DNA of 64,000 nucleotides, taken from positions 151,032,221 through 151,096,220 of the forward strand of contig OZ024930.1 in NCBI GenBank assembly GCA_964017235.1, in the 5' to 3' direction. Below are positions 57,401 to 58,899 of the stretch, in pieces. The position numbers and the translations under genes are program-made. The DNA comes from Sabellastarte sp. h YS-2021. Taxonomy: Eukaryota; Annelida; Polychaeta; Sabellida; Sabellidae. Every line of letters starts with the position of its first letter. Positions within the stretch are counted from its first letter, which is position 1. The notes under the pieces were generated by a model. The model saw only the letters and a program-made list of their open reading frames with translations, was not told the DNA's origin and searched no databases.

Positions 57401-58322
57401 CATCGTACTAAAAAGACCTTATATCTTCCTTATAATTGGCCCTAGGGCTTCAAAATATGTAAATAACTTATAAGAAATCATGGCTTGCGACTCCTTTGCA
57501 AGTGTCAAATTTGACCTTTGTCCCCTGCTTTAAGGTCATCATGGGGTCATCATATTAAAACAGCCATATATCTCTCATATATTGGTCCTTGGGCTTGGAA
57601 CCTGTATCAAGATCAAGCTACCATTTTTGCTTAATTCTCAGTAGGAGATAACCATCATGGTAGTCGTCTCATGTGTATCTATATCTATGATAGAGAAACT
57701 CTTGCTTCACAATAGGCTTCTTTCTAAATTGACAGATGACTTCCTGTTGTAAAAAGAAATCCTCACATCAAGAACAAATAAAATATAGACATTTTTCCCT
57801 TCTTCATTACATGAAAGTTCTTACATCTGACAACATCTTGTCAGTTCTATACACTTCATACAACTGAAGTTGTTCCTAAGATTTTCCCAAATCTCAATGT
57901 TGTTGCCCATTTAGCTGAAAGTAGTAGGTGATTCACTCACAGGTGGCTTTCACGTACTGTGGCTAGCTTCATATTTGTGTTACTCTAATTGATTCATGTA
58001 CAGTGGTTTTCAGTGGAGAAGTCTGACCAACAAGTATCCATTGCCCTTTTGCTTATTTTTACAGTTACTCTTTGTAATGTGACCAATACTGTTATAACGT
58101 TAAACACTTTCTGTGTTTCAGGTGAAGAGCACTTTGTCTGACAAGAAAGCATTTTTTGAGATTTCCTCGCAGGAGTTCAAGTTTGCACAGCATTGGCATG
58201 AACACTTTCATGTATACCGGGTGTTTAACGCGGGAAGTCCAGGCAGTGTGAGGCTCACAAAACTTGCCAATCTGTCAGAACTGTTGGACAAAAACCAGAT
58301 CAAACTCTGTATGGTGGTGTAA
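3331..58322 (+). CDS. Sacsin/NO VEIN-like protein, 3' part of a gene with 19 exons in view
   Basis: Nineteen exons with GT-AG borders join without any phase conflict: 3331-3443, 18568-18727, 19302-19538, 20405-20626, 21404-21576, 22535-22742, 24033-24184, 24576-25541, 27706-27793, 29112-29264, 32613-32857, 42525-42718, 43911-44104, 48083-48205, 49069-49203, 50302-50865, 51081-51247, 52361-52492, 58122-58322. They total 4,427 nt, about 1,474 residues plus stop. The first exon carries VPSSREDVDRDSMWNQW, a signature that follows the HSP90-like ATPase in sacsin and plant NO VEIN. The last three exons form a NOV_C (DUF3883) domain with core residues E (51212-51214), D (52433-52435), E (52490-52492) and K (58125-58127), as in PD-(D/E)XK nucleases. 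The start codon, promoter and ATPase region are upstream of the window. Plant NO VEIN acts in vascular patterning; the role of animal homologues is not known to me. Chaperone-like ATPase plus nuclease-fold activity is inferred from family only. Confidence 0.85.
3444..3840 (+). other. 5' end of the 15.1-kb intron
   Basis: After the donor there is a short run of AAGGTAGA-like repeats (3478-3535), each resembling a weak donor. No gene is seen. The DIRS element begins at about 3841. Confidence 0.45.
4155..4346 (+). pseudogene. DIRS A gag-like N-terminus, broken
   Basis: It starts MASPGLKRGSVQHFMASFED, matching the gag start of copy C (MASPGQKKG...HIMASFDKH). The Cys-rich zinc-binding pattern is reduced to CACC, and the frame stops at 4344-4346. 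Downstream to about 7250 the DNA is scrambled gag with no long open frame. Confidence 0.6.
5216..6142 (-). mobile_element. L2/CR1-like LINE, 5'-truncated, inserted in DIRS A
   Basis: On the minus strand an open frame (6036-5368, 222 codons) encodes the C-terminal part of a non-LTR reverse transcriptase: VKNLGVWFDSDFSFTKHV, then RLDYCNSLFRGL, CIQNSLARIV, LLWLPIRHRCIFKTALLVYK and PKIWNELPDNVRSATS, ending AYLFCQAYPP. The 3' tail reads TTAAGCGCTATAAAAG followed by GAATTG-type repeats, as in L2 elements. Short ACAGATT words flank it (5212-5219 and about 6136-6142), a possible target duplication. The catalytic RT core and endonuclease are absent, so it cannot move itself. Confidence 0.85.
7255..9765 (+). 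pseudogene. DIRS A pol remnant (RT tail, RNase H, methylase-like, tyrosine recombinase)
   Basis: Fragments in several frames match copy B in order: the pre-RT segment (GYTLPFPEM near 7260), then a jump to the end of RT (7661-7770, LDLKQAFDLVGYQFSLK), so the catalytic RT core including YLDD is deleted. RNase H traces follow near 8040-8160, then the methylase-like block (about 8435-8700, IAPGWPNMLWFWDQV) and the tyrosine recombinase (9401-9598, SLCPVRALRSYLDRTSDLR). The HDV motif of the recombinase appears only in another frame near 9653. Deletions, stops and homopolymer expansions make it non-functional. Confidence 0.8.
10381..12389. other. AT-rich intron sequence, nothing recognised
   Basis: About 2 kb with no convincing open frame, no tandem repeat and no recognised element. 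It lies inside the first intron. Confidence 0.5.
12390..13240 (+). mobile_element. Tandem-repeat-bearing non-autonomous element, copy 1 (146-bp family)
   Basis: The left end is TTTACCCCACAACCC and the right end GGCTGTGGGGTACGGGCATC, so the ends contain an inverted TACCCCACAGCC motif. Inside are about three diverged copies of a 146-bp unit beginning near CTATATCTCAGAAA and containing TTGACCTTTGACCTTG. A longer copy lies at 45426-47435. The design resembles the pearl/HINE elements described in bivalves, which are linked to Helitrons. No coding capacity is seen. Confidence 0.65.
13237..13690 (+). mobile_element. Short relative of the ~155-bp tandem family
   Basis: It begins with a hairpin (ATCTCCCGGCGGG / CCCGGGAGGGAGAT) and contains one unit of the sequence arrayed at 53140-54280: CTCCAAAACTACTAC, then CTCAAAAACTATTGCAGTT and ATATGTTGTTCAGCTACTT. 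It overlaps the end of the preceding element by a few bases. Confidence 0.5.
13691..14429. other. AT-rich intron sequence, nothing recognised
   Basis: No long frame, repeat array or known element was seen. Confidence 0.4.
14430..15306 (+). mobile_element. LINE 3' tail, interrupted by a MITE
   Basis: From 14430 the + strand encodes a degraded LINE C-terminus (RRFEMASQTAWDKLPQLV, a stop, then SQLKTYLLRLAYPPP). Its 3' end resumes at 15243 with GTGCTATATAAATG and a TTCTA microsatellite, typical of L2/CR1-like tails. The gap is filled by the foldback element at 14658-15242. Confidence 0.7.
14658..15242. mobile_element. Foldback MITE (GTATTCAC...GTGAATA family), long copy
   Basis: The left end GGGCTGGTATTCACTAAGG is mirrored at the right end by CCTTTCGTGAATATGGGCCC. 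Internal subterminal repeats of AGACTTAGCCAGGTCTTAGG appear in both orientations. CCTGG words on both sides may be a target duplication. It splits the LINE tail described above. Confidence 0.7.
15307..16140. other. AT-rich intron sequence, nothing recognised
   Basis: Contains a T-run near 15609-15626 and TA-rich stretches near 15760. No gene or named element was seen. Confidence 0.4.
16141..18030 (+). repeat. Old dispersed repeat with internal near-duplicate units
   Basis: Units near 16141, 16430 and 16890 repeat phrases such as CACCTTAAGG, TATATTCTTTTTACAT and AGACATTTAATCTGT. The same phrases recur at 49540-50300. The 3' part (about 17906-18035, ATGGGTGCTATAAAAATTACCC) matches 50200-50300 directly before a splice acceptor. 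No coding potential is seen. A small MITE sits inside. Confidence 0.55.
16765..16874. mobile_element. 110-bp foldback MITE
   Basis: The left end GGGGCCGTATTCATGAAAGG is the inverse of the right end CCTTTCGTGAATACGGCCCC, with further pairing inward (CTTAGCCAAG / CTTGGCTAA). It is a short relative of the element at 14658-15242 and lies inside the older dispersed repeat. Confidence 0.8.
18568..18727 (+). CDS. Exon 2
   Basis: The acceptor is TTCTTTCAG and the donor AAAG|GTTGGT, a weak +3 to +6 donor. It enters in phase 0 and leaves in phase 1. It reads SLPSLTEVQAVCSFLQFVP, then DFFRPVASQIM and LRARPCLPTQ, a pattern that in sacsin-like proteins directly follows the WNQW segment encoded by the previous exon. 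Confidence 0.85.
18728..19301 (+). other. Intron 2
   Basis: No gene or recognised repeat. It ends with TATATTTTTAG before exon 3. Confidence 0.7.
19302..19538 (+). CDS. Exon 3
   Basis: The acceptor is ATTTTTAG and the donor GATG|GTAAAT; phase 1 to phase 1. It encodes AIQWKMPSQLVTTDDS through DIGGVIVDRLQAMDTDG. The region is rich in hydrophobic helix-forming residues and has no catalytic motif that I recognise. Confidence 0.87.
19539..20404 (+). repeat. Intron 3: degenerate repeats and duplicated acceptor copies
   Basis: The 5' part (19540-19830) is built of loose repeats of CTAGTC, CAGTCACTGACAG and TAAGTCC, resembling the preceding exon. From about 19850 to 20404 a unit of about 100 bp repeats, containing the acceptor (TTTCAG|GTG) and the first bases of exon 4. 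Acceptor-like joints lie at 20104, 20202, 20303 and, the real one, 20404. Confidence 0.8.
20405..20626 (+). CDS. Exon 4
   Basis: The acceptor is TGTTTCAG and the donor ACAC|GTGAGT. It enters with two bases of a split codon and exits in phase 1. It encodes GDPVDRTSDIQTLSKWLTC through LSRLRNFAIIPLTDGQMV and DDRRKKHNKIT. The NFAIIPLTDG phrase resembles the repeated 'IPLtdG' strands of sacsin/NOV proteins. Its first 65 bases are copied upstream in tandem, but in the copies TGG (Trp) is replaced by TGA. Confidence 0.88.
20627..21403 (+). other. Intron 4, nothing recognised
   Basis: AT-rich intron without an identified element; it ends TATCTTGTAG before exon 5. Confidence 0.6.
21404..21576 (+). 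CDS. Exon 5
   Basis: The acceptor is ATCTTGTAG and the donor TGGAAG|GTAAAC; it exits in phase 0. It encodes IQTDINTIDKQLFSQLDD, then RRLLEKLGVKSLSPQDVVHH and IMPVLKSELWK. The LxxLGVKxLsPQDVVxxHI pattern is typical of sacsin/NOV-family repeats. Confidence 0.88.
21577..22534 (+). other. Intron 5 with an old SINE
   Basis: The intron is AT-rich. A decayed tRNA-derived SINE is seen at about 22075-22235; nothing else was recognised. Confidence 0.5.
22075..22235 (+). mobile_element. Old tRNA-derived SINE copy
   Basis: CAGTGGCTTAGTGG resembles an A box and TGGGTTTAACTATC a decayed B box about 45 bases later. Further on, CCCAGTTGAGACCC and ACATAAAACCTCAA resemble a SINE tail. Strongly diverged from the fresh SINE at 62615. 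Confidence 0.5.
22535..22742 (+). CDS. Exon 6
   Basis: The acceptor is TTACTTACAG and the donor CCAG|GTAAAA. It enters in phase 0 and leaves in phase 1. It encodes EKPREIVFAYVMYIKQHYEA through SIEELQPHLVVETNQGLKK and AYLNPIDLPKLLP. Its final 55-60 bases plus donor are repeated four more times downstream. Confidence 0.88.
22743..23024 (+). repeat. 67-bp tandem copies of the exon 6 end and its donor
   Basis: Four extra copies of the exon 6 tail each carry a donor-like joint: AAG|TAAAC at 22810 and CCAG|GTAAAA at 22876, 22943 and 23010. Spacing is 66-67 bp. Copies alternate CCTGTCTACC and CCTGCATACC, so the array is dimeric (about 134 bp). Read on from the exon, the first copy reaches a stop at 22811-22813. 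Confidence 0.88.
23025..24032 (+). other. Rest of intron 6
   Basis: Contains a short TTAGA microsatellite near 23325-23341. The open frame at 23492-23689 is AT-rich, has no recognisable similarity and is treated as noise. Confidence 0.5.
24033..24184 (+). CDS. Exon 7
   Basis: The acceptor is CTCTGTACAG and the donor GAGATG|GTGAGA; it leaves in phase 0. It encodes GHKWVLLDAKYLQ, then VQKWYDFFLKLGVLNFLAVK. The W-x-x-FF-x-x-LGV phrase is typical of NOV-family proteins. Confidence 0.87.
24185..24575 (+). other. Intron 7, nothing recognised
   Basis: A short AT-rich intron ending TTTTATTGCAG. Confidence 0.7.
24576..25541 (+). CDS. Exon 8, the longest coding exon in view
   Basis: The acceptor is TTTTATTGCAG and the donor TTAAAG|GTAAAT; phase 0 at both ends, 322 codons without a stop. 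It runs EDSPWEKFLDILPPMDKY, LFLLLDQQYDSDYRQF, VPWLPAAVVTRQEGSD, THE loop NTERLLSHHVPYLDANP, FLGVRHSVKIEDVHELLIEW, then SSHEECVSGHFLSRDKVRWMD and KLYPEQEFQDLFLRVAQIQ. The 'VPWLPA', 'LGV' and 'VRWMDPSG' phrases resemble the repeated strand-helix units of sacsin and NO VEIN. No enzymatic motif is evident; it is probably a scaffold segment. Confidence 0.92.
25566..26036. mobile_element. MITE with CCCTTTCAC ends, copy 1
   Basis: The left end is TTGCCCCTTTCACGCTGG and the right end GTAGTGTGAAAGGGGTATAA, an imperfect terminal inverted repeat. The interior is GC-rich relative to its surroundings. A related but diverged copy lies at about 32025-32460, sharing CGCCCCATTTCGTC. It sits in intron 8 just behind exon 8. 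Confidence 0.7.
26037..26589 (+). other. Intron 8 sequence, weak repeats of TAAAGGTAAATCTTTC
   Basis: Several copies of a phrase like ATCTTAAAGGTAAATCTTTCA (26097-26225 and 26560-26580) echo the exon 8 end and donor (TCTTAAAG|GTAAATCTTTCA). This may be a degenerate fourth case of exon-edge duplication. Confidence 0.45.
26590..27470 (+). mobile_element. Tandem-repeat element, about 144-bp units
   Basis: It begins with a palindromic GGGTTGCATGTAACCAACCC, followed by six or so units that share GACTCTAACTCAAAGACG, TTTGAAACTTAACAGGGTGG, ACCTAGGCTAGGTTGC and AACAAGATGGCTGCCAT. Unit spacing is about 138-145 bp. The open frames on the minus strand are read-through of the repeat. The right end was not defined. 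Confidence 0.65.
27706..27793 (+). CDS. Exon 9
   Basis: The acceptor is TTTTATGCAG and the donor GAAAG|GTGACC; phase 0 to phase 1. It encodes IYEIIGDGYLKVKSGL and ends SIKTLLK. The donor is weak at +4 to +6 but is fixed by the phase needed for the next exon. Confidence 0.78.
27794..29111 (+). other. Intron 9, nothing recognised
   Basis: An AT-rich intron of 1.3 kb without repeats I can name. Confidence 0.55.
29112..29264 (+). CDS. Exon 10
   Basis: The acceptor is TTTACCCATAG and the donor ACAG|GTGAGA; phase 1 to phase 1. It encodes KLIIPVKGNKLKNAEEDPLI and ends FVDLGDDKHRRNTG. The segment is hydrophilic and charged, a likely linker. Confidence 0.8.
29482..31389 (+). mobile_element. Helitron-like tandem-repeat element, copy 1 (147-bp family)
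   Basis: The 5' end is a near-palindrome starting TC (TCCACTGGAGGCATCCGG...). It is followed by a GC-rich stretch (GCTACGCCGCCGCCGCCACG), then about ten tandem units of 147 bp from about 29840 to 31310. The 3' end carries a perfect hairpin (TGCATCGGTTCACCGATGCA, 31361-31380) and, after TAGGT, CTAG followed by T. This matches the Helitron 3' pattern of a hairpin before CTRR-T. Related copies are at 40330 and 54290. It has no coding capacity and so is non-autonomous. An imperfect 11-base similarity between its flanks (TTCTAATNGTA) is unexpected for a Helitron. Confidence 0.7.
29840..31310 (+). repeat. 147-bp tandem array, about ten copies
   Basis: The phrase TTATTGGTCC recurs with GGTCC (GGTTC in one unit) at 29896, 30043, 30190, 30337, 30484, 30630, 30774, 30921, 31068 and 31210, mostly 147 bp apart. 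Each unit has TTTGACCTTGG and, eight bases on, TTCAAGGTCAAA in inverted orientation. Confidence 0.92.
31393..31890 (-). mobile_element. L2-like LINE fragment
   Basis: On the minus strand the frame 31889-31473 ends with HFGLSFGYDKPMIWNDLPDD and SLASFRSRLKSYIFEKHIHP, the same RT C-terminus as at 5368-6036 but a different lineage. The tail has TTAAGCGCTGTAAAAG. It abuts the Helitron-like 3' end. Confidence 0.8.
32025..32460. mobile_element. MITE with CCCATTTCAC ends, diverged copy 2
   Basis: It begins TGCCCATTTCACAATTC and shares CGCCCCATTTCGTCC and the CATGGACCACACC block with 25566-26036. The right end is decayed (GAATGAGGTATAATA). It lies in intron 10 just upstream of exon 11. Confidence 0.6.
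32613..32857 (+). CDS. Exon 11
   Basis: The acceptor is TCACATTTCAG and the donor GCACAA|GTAAGT. It enters in phase 1 and leaves in phase 0. It encodes EVSVAMDKVHAFLELLGIP, then LQHYMHRVTPFIQQLLYH and IRVELSLMNFAQ. It is predicted largely helical. Confidence 0.9.
32858..33281 (+). other. Start of intron 11 (9.7 kb)
   Basis: AT-rich, with no recognised element before the foldback at 33282. Confidence 0.5.
33282..33434. mobile_element. Foldback MITE with TTACAGGCAATCTGTGTAAC ends
   Basis: The left end TACAGGCAATCTGTGTAACC pairs with GTTACACAGATTGCC at 33419-33432. Inside are several small palindromes, CATTTCGCGAAATG, and GGCATTACGCGTAATG. An inverted second copy lacking one end lies at 42111-42264. 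Confidence 0.8.
33503..34137 (+). mobile_element. Partial DIRS copy: duplicated 5' end of element B
   Basis: This segment repeats the left terminal repeat and the gag start of element B, then stops abruptly at GTGAAATCTCCC where the next left end (TTTATTGCATTAATACATCC) begins. Its gag (from 33851) reads MASFDTHSHCARCREKGKG and SSDCQICNSFSNEQRQQL, with the Cys/His pattern intact, and ends at a stop at 34073-34075. It may be the target of a nested insertion or the product of template switching. Confidence 0.8.
34395..36597 (+). pseudogene. DIRS B gag-like protein
   Basis: The N-terminal zinc-binding pattern HSHCACCRDKGKG...C...CQIC is followed by a basic stretch, then a Ser/Pro/Thr-rich region with repeated RPTS and SGSSAAKHQPTS phrases (35030-35240). 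Next come an acidic EEGELSND segment and EEWLCRKLGKLNLTLVEGYP. A TAA at 35749-35751 and a TGA at 35998-36000 interrupt a frame that copy C keeps open at the same points (35749 aligns with EGYPSKSS). A two-base loss near 34465 shifts the start relative to the 33851 copy. The C-terminal part (36055-36597) is helical and matches copy C. Probably a nucleic-acid-binding structural protein. Confidence 0.8.
36600..39485 (+). pseudogene. DIRS B pol: reverse transcriptase, RNase H, methylase-like, tyrosine recombinase
   Basis: RT: FLVPKPNNKWRPILDLSKLN (from about 36860), DFKDAYFHIPI, ALPFGLSTAP and the catalytic YLDD at 37204-37215. RNase H: FTDTSKEGWGAHL, LELKAV and ATDNTTVVSYINK. A frameshift in a G run near 37910 (GAAGGGGCATGA) ends this frame. 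The next frame carries RARHIPGRLNVVADKLSR, then a Dam-like methylase-derived block (DLFATRF, DALSLSWDDLDAYAFPP, ITPGWPNMTWFWDL), then the tyrosine recombinase (LGSGKRRSEIHAW holding the first Arg). A second frameshift near 39345 precedes HDVR (39355-39366), and the presumed catalytic Tyr (TFTQFYLKD) lies at 39463-39465. All motifs are present but in three frames. Confidence 0.88.
40098..40329. other. AT-rich gap with ACATTTCATACT repeats
   Basis: Short repeats of GATACATTTCATACTCATTT occur at 40225-40290. No gene. Confidence 0.5.
40330..40934 (+). mobile_element. Helitron-like tandem-repeat element, truncated copy 2
   Basis: The left end TCCACCGGAGGCATCCGG and the GC-rich GCTACGCCGCCCCCGCC stretch match 29482. 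About two 147-bp units follow, then the copy ends mid-unit (GGGAATCTGGTGTGG) at the join to the DIRS D fragment. Confidence 0.8.
40935..42105 (+). mobile_element. DIRS element D, 3' fragment of a second family
   Basis: It begins with recombinase sequence in several frames (ALRYYLDRTKDLKG, then the ...CHWKAH part at about 41160), followed by noncoding DNA. At 41765-41860 the inverse of a left end (GCTATTGTAGCGCAATAAAA) is joined to TTGAAAATTTTAATTACTTA, the inverse of the right end. The right end, at 42047-42105, reads TTCCACATGGTAAGC...TTTAAGTAATTAAAATTTTCAA. This is the same architecture as element B with different terminal sequence, so it is a separate lineage. The 5' two thirds are missing. 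Confidence 0.78.
42111..42264. mobile_element. Foldback MITE, inverted copy 2, one end missing
   Basis: Read in reverse, it matches 33282-33434 including CATTTCGCGAAATG and the end GGTTACACAGATTGCCTGTA at 42240-42262. The other end is absent where it meets the end of DIRS D. Confidence 0.75.
42265..42524 (+). other. End of intron 11
   Basis: AT-rich, closing with CTAATCTTTTCCAG, a good polypyrimidine tract and acceptor. Confidence 0.6.
42525..42718 (+). CDS. Exon 12
   Basis: The acceptor is ATCTTTTCCAG and the donor ATGAA|GTAAGT; phase 0 to phase 2. It encodes VSRLEMVQHLKIRSSPEP and then FFVHKDSVHDYTEIDQEIAR and FFCPNNKQTL. Sacsin/NOV proteins often have such short strand-rich segments before their C-terminal linker. 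Confidence 0.87.
42719..43103 (+). other. Intron 12, 5' part
   Basis: Nothing recognised before the foldback element. Confidence 0.5.
43104..43625. mobile_element. Foldback-bearing repeat, copy 1
   Basis: The left 160 bases form a long hairpin: ATAGGAATAAAAGAC with TCTTTTATTCCTAT, and GTGCTTTATGATGGTTTTAA with its inverse at 43213-43238. It continues to GCATACCATTTTAGAATAAC. A related copy is at 58900-59490, and TAGAATAGG ends recur in the hairpin at 47721. Confidence 0.75.
43911..44104 (+). CDS. Exon 13
   Basis: The acceptor is CTTATAATAG and the donor ATGG|GTAGGG. It takes one base to finish a codon and leaves in phase 1. It encodes HLLRELKDLVVNTTAELDAF, then PDDEELWEV and a proline-rich NWPPPPPTHPSTVG, the start of the disordered linker. 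Confidence 0.87.
44105..44364 (+). other. Intron 13, 5' part
   Basis: AT-rich, nothing recognised. Confidence 0.5.
44365..45375 (+). mobile_element. Tandem-repeat element with GTCCACCCC hairpin end
   Basis: It begins with a palindrome (GTCCACCCCACTGGGGGGTGGAC) written here as arms GTCCACCCC and GGGGTGGAC. It holds about three units of roughly 170 bp (AACCGTGCGAGATAGAGCAA, TTTTCGACCCACAGGGTATC, AAATGGCGGCCATTTT). It ends near GGGGTGGACATTACACATGA followed by an ACACAT/ATGTGT hairpin. Open frames here are read-through of the repeat. Related sequence is at 56540-56790. Confidence 0.65.
45426..47435 (+). mobile_element. Tandem-repeat-bearing element, copy 2 (146-bp family)
   Basis: The left end TTTTTACCCCACAGCCC and the right end GGCTGTGGGGTACGGGCATC match copy 1 at 12390-13240. 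A short GGGC-rich stretch follows the left end, then about ten tandem units. Right of the array a non-repeated block (about 47185-47400, TAAATGCTGTCATTTTATTA) is shared with copy 1. No coding capacity. Confidence 0.75.
45520..46970 (+). repeat. 146-bp tandem array with DR1 motifs
   Basis: GGGCTATATCTC and close variants start at 45665, 45811, 45950, 46096, 46242, 46388, 46534, 46681 and 46827, that is, 146 bp apart except one unit of 139 and one of 147. Most units contain TGACCTTTGACCT, the inverse of AGGTCAAAGGTCA, plus TGACCTTGA sites. The 139-bp unit has lost one half-site. Confidence 0.92.
47436..47720 (+). other. Intron 13 sequence, nothing recognised
   Basis: No gene or repeat was identified. 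Confidence 0.4.
47721..47862. repeat. 140-bp near-perfect hairpin
   Basis: The left arm runs from TAGAATAGGGATATACCATA through GAGCACGAATTCTGGG and pairs with CCCAGAATTTGTGCTCTAAA through TATGGTATATTCCTATAG. The arms are about 59 bases with few mismatches, and the loop is about 18 bases. The ends resemble those of the foldback at 43104. Confidence 0.88.
48083..48205 (+). CDS. Exon 14
   Basis: The acceptor is CCTTACAAG and the donor AGAG|GTGTGT; phase 1 to phase 1. It encodes VEQTEMGEQVSAADSQSE, then KPLMQWPPPDPTRGRHR. It is disordered, and the WPPP motif echoes exon 13. Both splice sites are somewhat weak, so this exon could be alternatively used; including or skipping it keeps the frame. 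Confidence 0.75.
48206..48487 (+). other. Intron 14, 5' part
   Basis: Begins with a short TG-rich run (48206-48240); otherwise AT-rich. Confidence 0.5.
48488..48830 (-). mobile_element. Decayed L2-like LINE tail
   Basis: It has TTAATCTCTATCAAAAGAGA at one end and, further in, CATCATCAGGCAAATCATTC and AGACCAAAATGCTTTG, matching in order the LINE fragments at 5216-6142 and 31393-31890. No open frame remains. Confidence 0.65.
49069..49203 (+). CDS. Exon 15
   Basis: The acceptor region reads TTTACAGTAG, so both CAG (exon from 49069) and TAG (from 49072) keep the frame and differ by one codon. The donor is ACAGAG|GTAGGC. It encodes RSGEPPNPMLQPPAPADP and RPSRLAPYRESQPDR, a proline-rich linker. 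Confidence 0.8.
49204..49539 (+). other. Intron 15, 5' part
   Basis: Nothing recognised. Confidence 0.45.
49540..50301 (+). repeat. Old dispersed repeat, copy 2, reaching the exon 16 acceptor
   Basis: Phrases such as CACCTTAAGGTC, ATATTAATATATTC and CGACATTTAATCTGTGTATG match the family at 16141-18030. The last 100 bases (AATGGGTCCCATAAAAATAC to the acceptor TATTTCTGCAG) align with 17906-18035, so the splice acceptor of exon 16 lies within or at the border of the repeat. Confidence 0.55.
50302..50865 (+). CDS. Exon 16, disordered linker
   Basis: The acceptor is TTATTTCTGCAG and the donor CTACG|GTAAGT; phase 1 to phase 1, 188 codons. It is rich in Ser, Glu, Gly, His and Gln (SEKHMHRQHSSTVHHHPEGQ, DSGEANGVDP) and ends RNPNKRPRTESNGEDRQKK, which could be a basic nuclear localisation signal. 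It connects the sacsin-like part to the NOV_C domain. Confidence 0.85.
50866..51080 (+). other. Intron 16
   Basis: A short intron; the acceptor GGTGACTAG lacks a strong polypyrimidine tract. Confidence 0.6.
51081..51247 (+). CDS. Exon 17: start of NOV_C domain
   Basis: The acceptor is GTGACTAG and the donor GTCAAG|GTGAGT. It enters in phase 1 and leaves in phase 0. It encodes NPVWTETANENLYKHLAQ, then PPEIGRWGESLVNSYLNQVK. The GRWGE Glu (51212-51214) corresponds to the conserved Glu of the first helix in PD-(D/E)XK folds. The exon end and donor are repeated many times downstream. Confidence 0.88.
51225..51720 (+). repeat. 25-bp tandem array made from the exon 17 donor
   Basis: About 18-20 imperfect copies of TGAACCAGGTCAAGGTGAGG start inside exon 17 (CCTGAACCAGGTCAAG) and decay towards 51720. 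Each early copy holds AAG|GTGAGG, a strong donor. The first in-frame stop after the true donor is a TAG at about 51275. Confidence 0.92.
51721..52084 (+). other. Intron 17 middle, AT-rich
   Basis: No gene or recognised repeat beyond the decayed array. Confidence 0.45.
52085..52200 (-). mobile_element. SINE fragment (tail part)
   Basis: Read on the minus strand, AAAAGCTGGTAGTTGCTTGC, CAGTACAGAACC and ATGTACTGGTTTCC match the body of the SINE at 62615-62854. The tRNA-like head is missing. Confidence 0.75.
52361..52492 (+). CDS. Exon 18: NOV_C core
   Basis: The acceptor is TTGTCTTTAG and the donor ATCGAG|GTAAAA; phase 0 at both ends, 44 codons. It encodes ICEVLWVNEEAESGLPYDFM and ends LQPLYIE. 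The Asp of PYDF (52433-52435) and the final Glu (52490-52492) are the second and third acidic residues of the PD-(D/E)XK-like core. Confidence 0.9.
52493..52763 (+). other. Start of the 5.6-kb last intron
   Basis: Nothing recognised. Confidence 0.5.
53140..54285 (+). repeat. ~155-bp tandem array with higher-order repeat
   Basis: TAACTTGAAAA phrases start at 53187, 53354, 53507, 53662, 53817, 53971 and 54134. The unit with GTAACTTGGGTGTCTATCTC at the beginning recurs about 784 bp later, so five units form one higher-order period. Confidence 0.85.
54290..56140 (+). mobile_element. Helitron-like tandem-repeat element, copy 3
   Basis: A left end of the TCCACTGG type, two AACAAGATGGCCGCCA-type stretches (54420, 54575), then ten 147-bp units with GGTCC-type phase marks at 54640, 54787, 54934, 55081, 55228, 55375, 55522, 55670, 55818 and 55965. 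It ends with the imperfect hairpin TGCATCGGTTCTCTGATGCG and CTAG (56137-56140) followed by T. Confidence 0.78.
56540..56790 (+). repeat. Two units related to the 44365-45375 repeat
   Basis: ATGCGAGATAGAGTGATTTC, TTTGACCCACAGGGTATC and AAAATGGCGGCAATTTT match the array at 44770-45190. Confidence 0.7.
56970..57620 (+). repeat. Diverged units of the 147-bp family
   Basis: Four or so units share ATTGGTCCTAGAGGTTTGG, AGGAAGTCAT and TTGACCCC...TTTAAGGTCA patterns with the arrays at 29840 and 54600 but are much older. No element ends were found. Confidence 0.6.
57621..58121 (+). other. 3' end of the last intron
   Basis: Nothing recognised; it closes with ACTTTCTGTGTTTCAG. Confidence 0.55.
58122..58322 (+). 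CDS. Exon 19: C-terminus of NOV_C and stop
   Basis: The acceptor is TTCTGTGTTTCAG. It starts VKSTLSDKKAFFEISSQEF, so the Lys of the E-x-K motif (58125-58127) is the second codon after the splice. It continues YRVFNAGSPGSVRLTKL and ends IKLCMVV with TAA at 58320-58322. The FEIS...E...A...YRVFNAG pattern is characteristic of NOV_C. Confidence 0.93.
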   Translation: MKSTLSDKKAFFEISSQEFKFAQHWHEHFHVYRVFNAGSPGSVRLTKLANLSELLDKNQIKLCMVV

Positions 58323-58398
58323 AAGCAGACATCTGCCTGTCTGTTAAGCAGACATTGATGTCCCTGCATGGTTAGATTTACTTTCCTTCACTGCTGTA

Positions 58399-58404
58399 AT
58401 TAAA
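58399..58404 (+). promoter_or_regulatory. Candidate polyadenylation signal ATTAAA
   Basis: The ATTAAA variant lies 77 bases after the stop codon. Other AATAAA or ATTAAA words occur farther on (for example near 60093), so the true 3' end is uncertain. Confidence 0.35.
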
Positions 58405-58899
58405 CTTTATCCACTATACTATACTATGTAGAACTAGTATCTCCAATACCCAAGGTATTTTGGTTACACTTTATATGTCTAGTACCTCCAATATCCATGG
58501 TATTTGGTTTTACTTTAAACAATCTTTCACTTATACCCTTAAAAGTACAACATTTTCTGATAGTGAGACCTTTAATCATGGTTCCTACGTTTCAGTTACA
58601 ATGGTTTACCTTATACCGAGTCTACTGTATTGGCCTCTCTCTTTGGCAATGCTGAGGGCCTGTCCCAATATGACCCTTGCTGCAGAACGGGACATTAAAG
58701 CCTTACTTAAATTCTGGACTTTTTAGCTTAAAATGCTGAATACAAGGATATGATAAGGAAGCAGGAATTGTTTTATCCCGTTAAAAGGTTAAACTTTGTT
58801 TTATACCAGTCACATGGAACCTTTTCGGCCACTATATTTCCCTCTTGCACAGATGAATATTGCTCATTTTGTGATGAAAGTTTTATGTACAGGAGTCTC
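58405..58899. other. 3' UTR or flank
   Basis: AT-rich sequence without a recognised gene. Confidence 0.45.
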
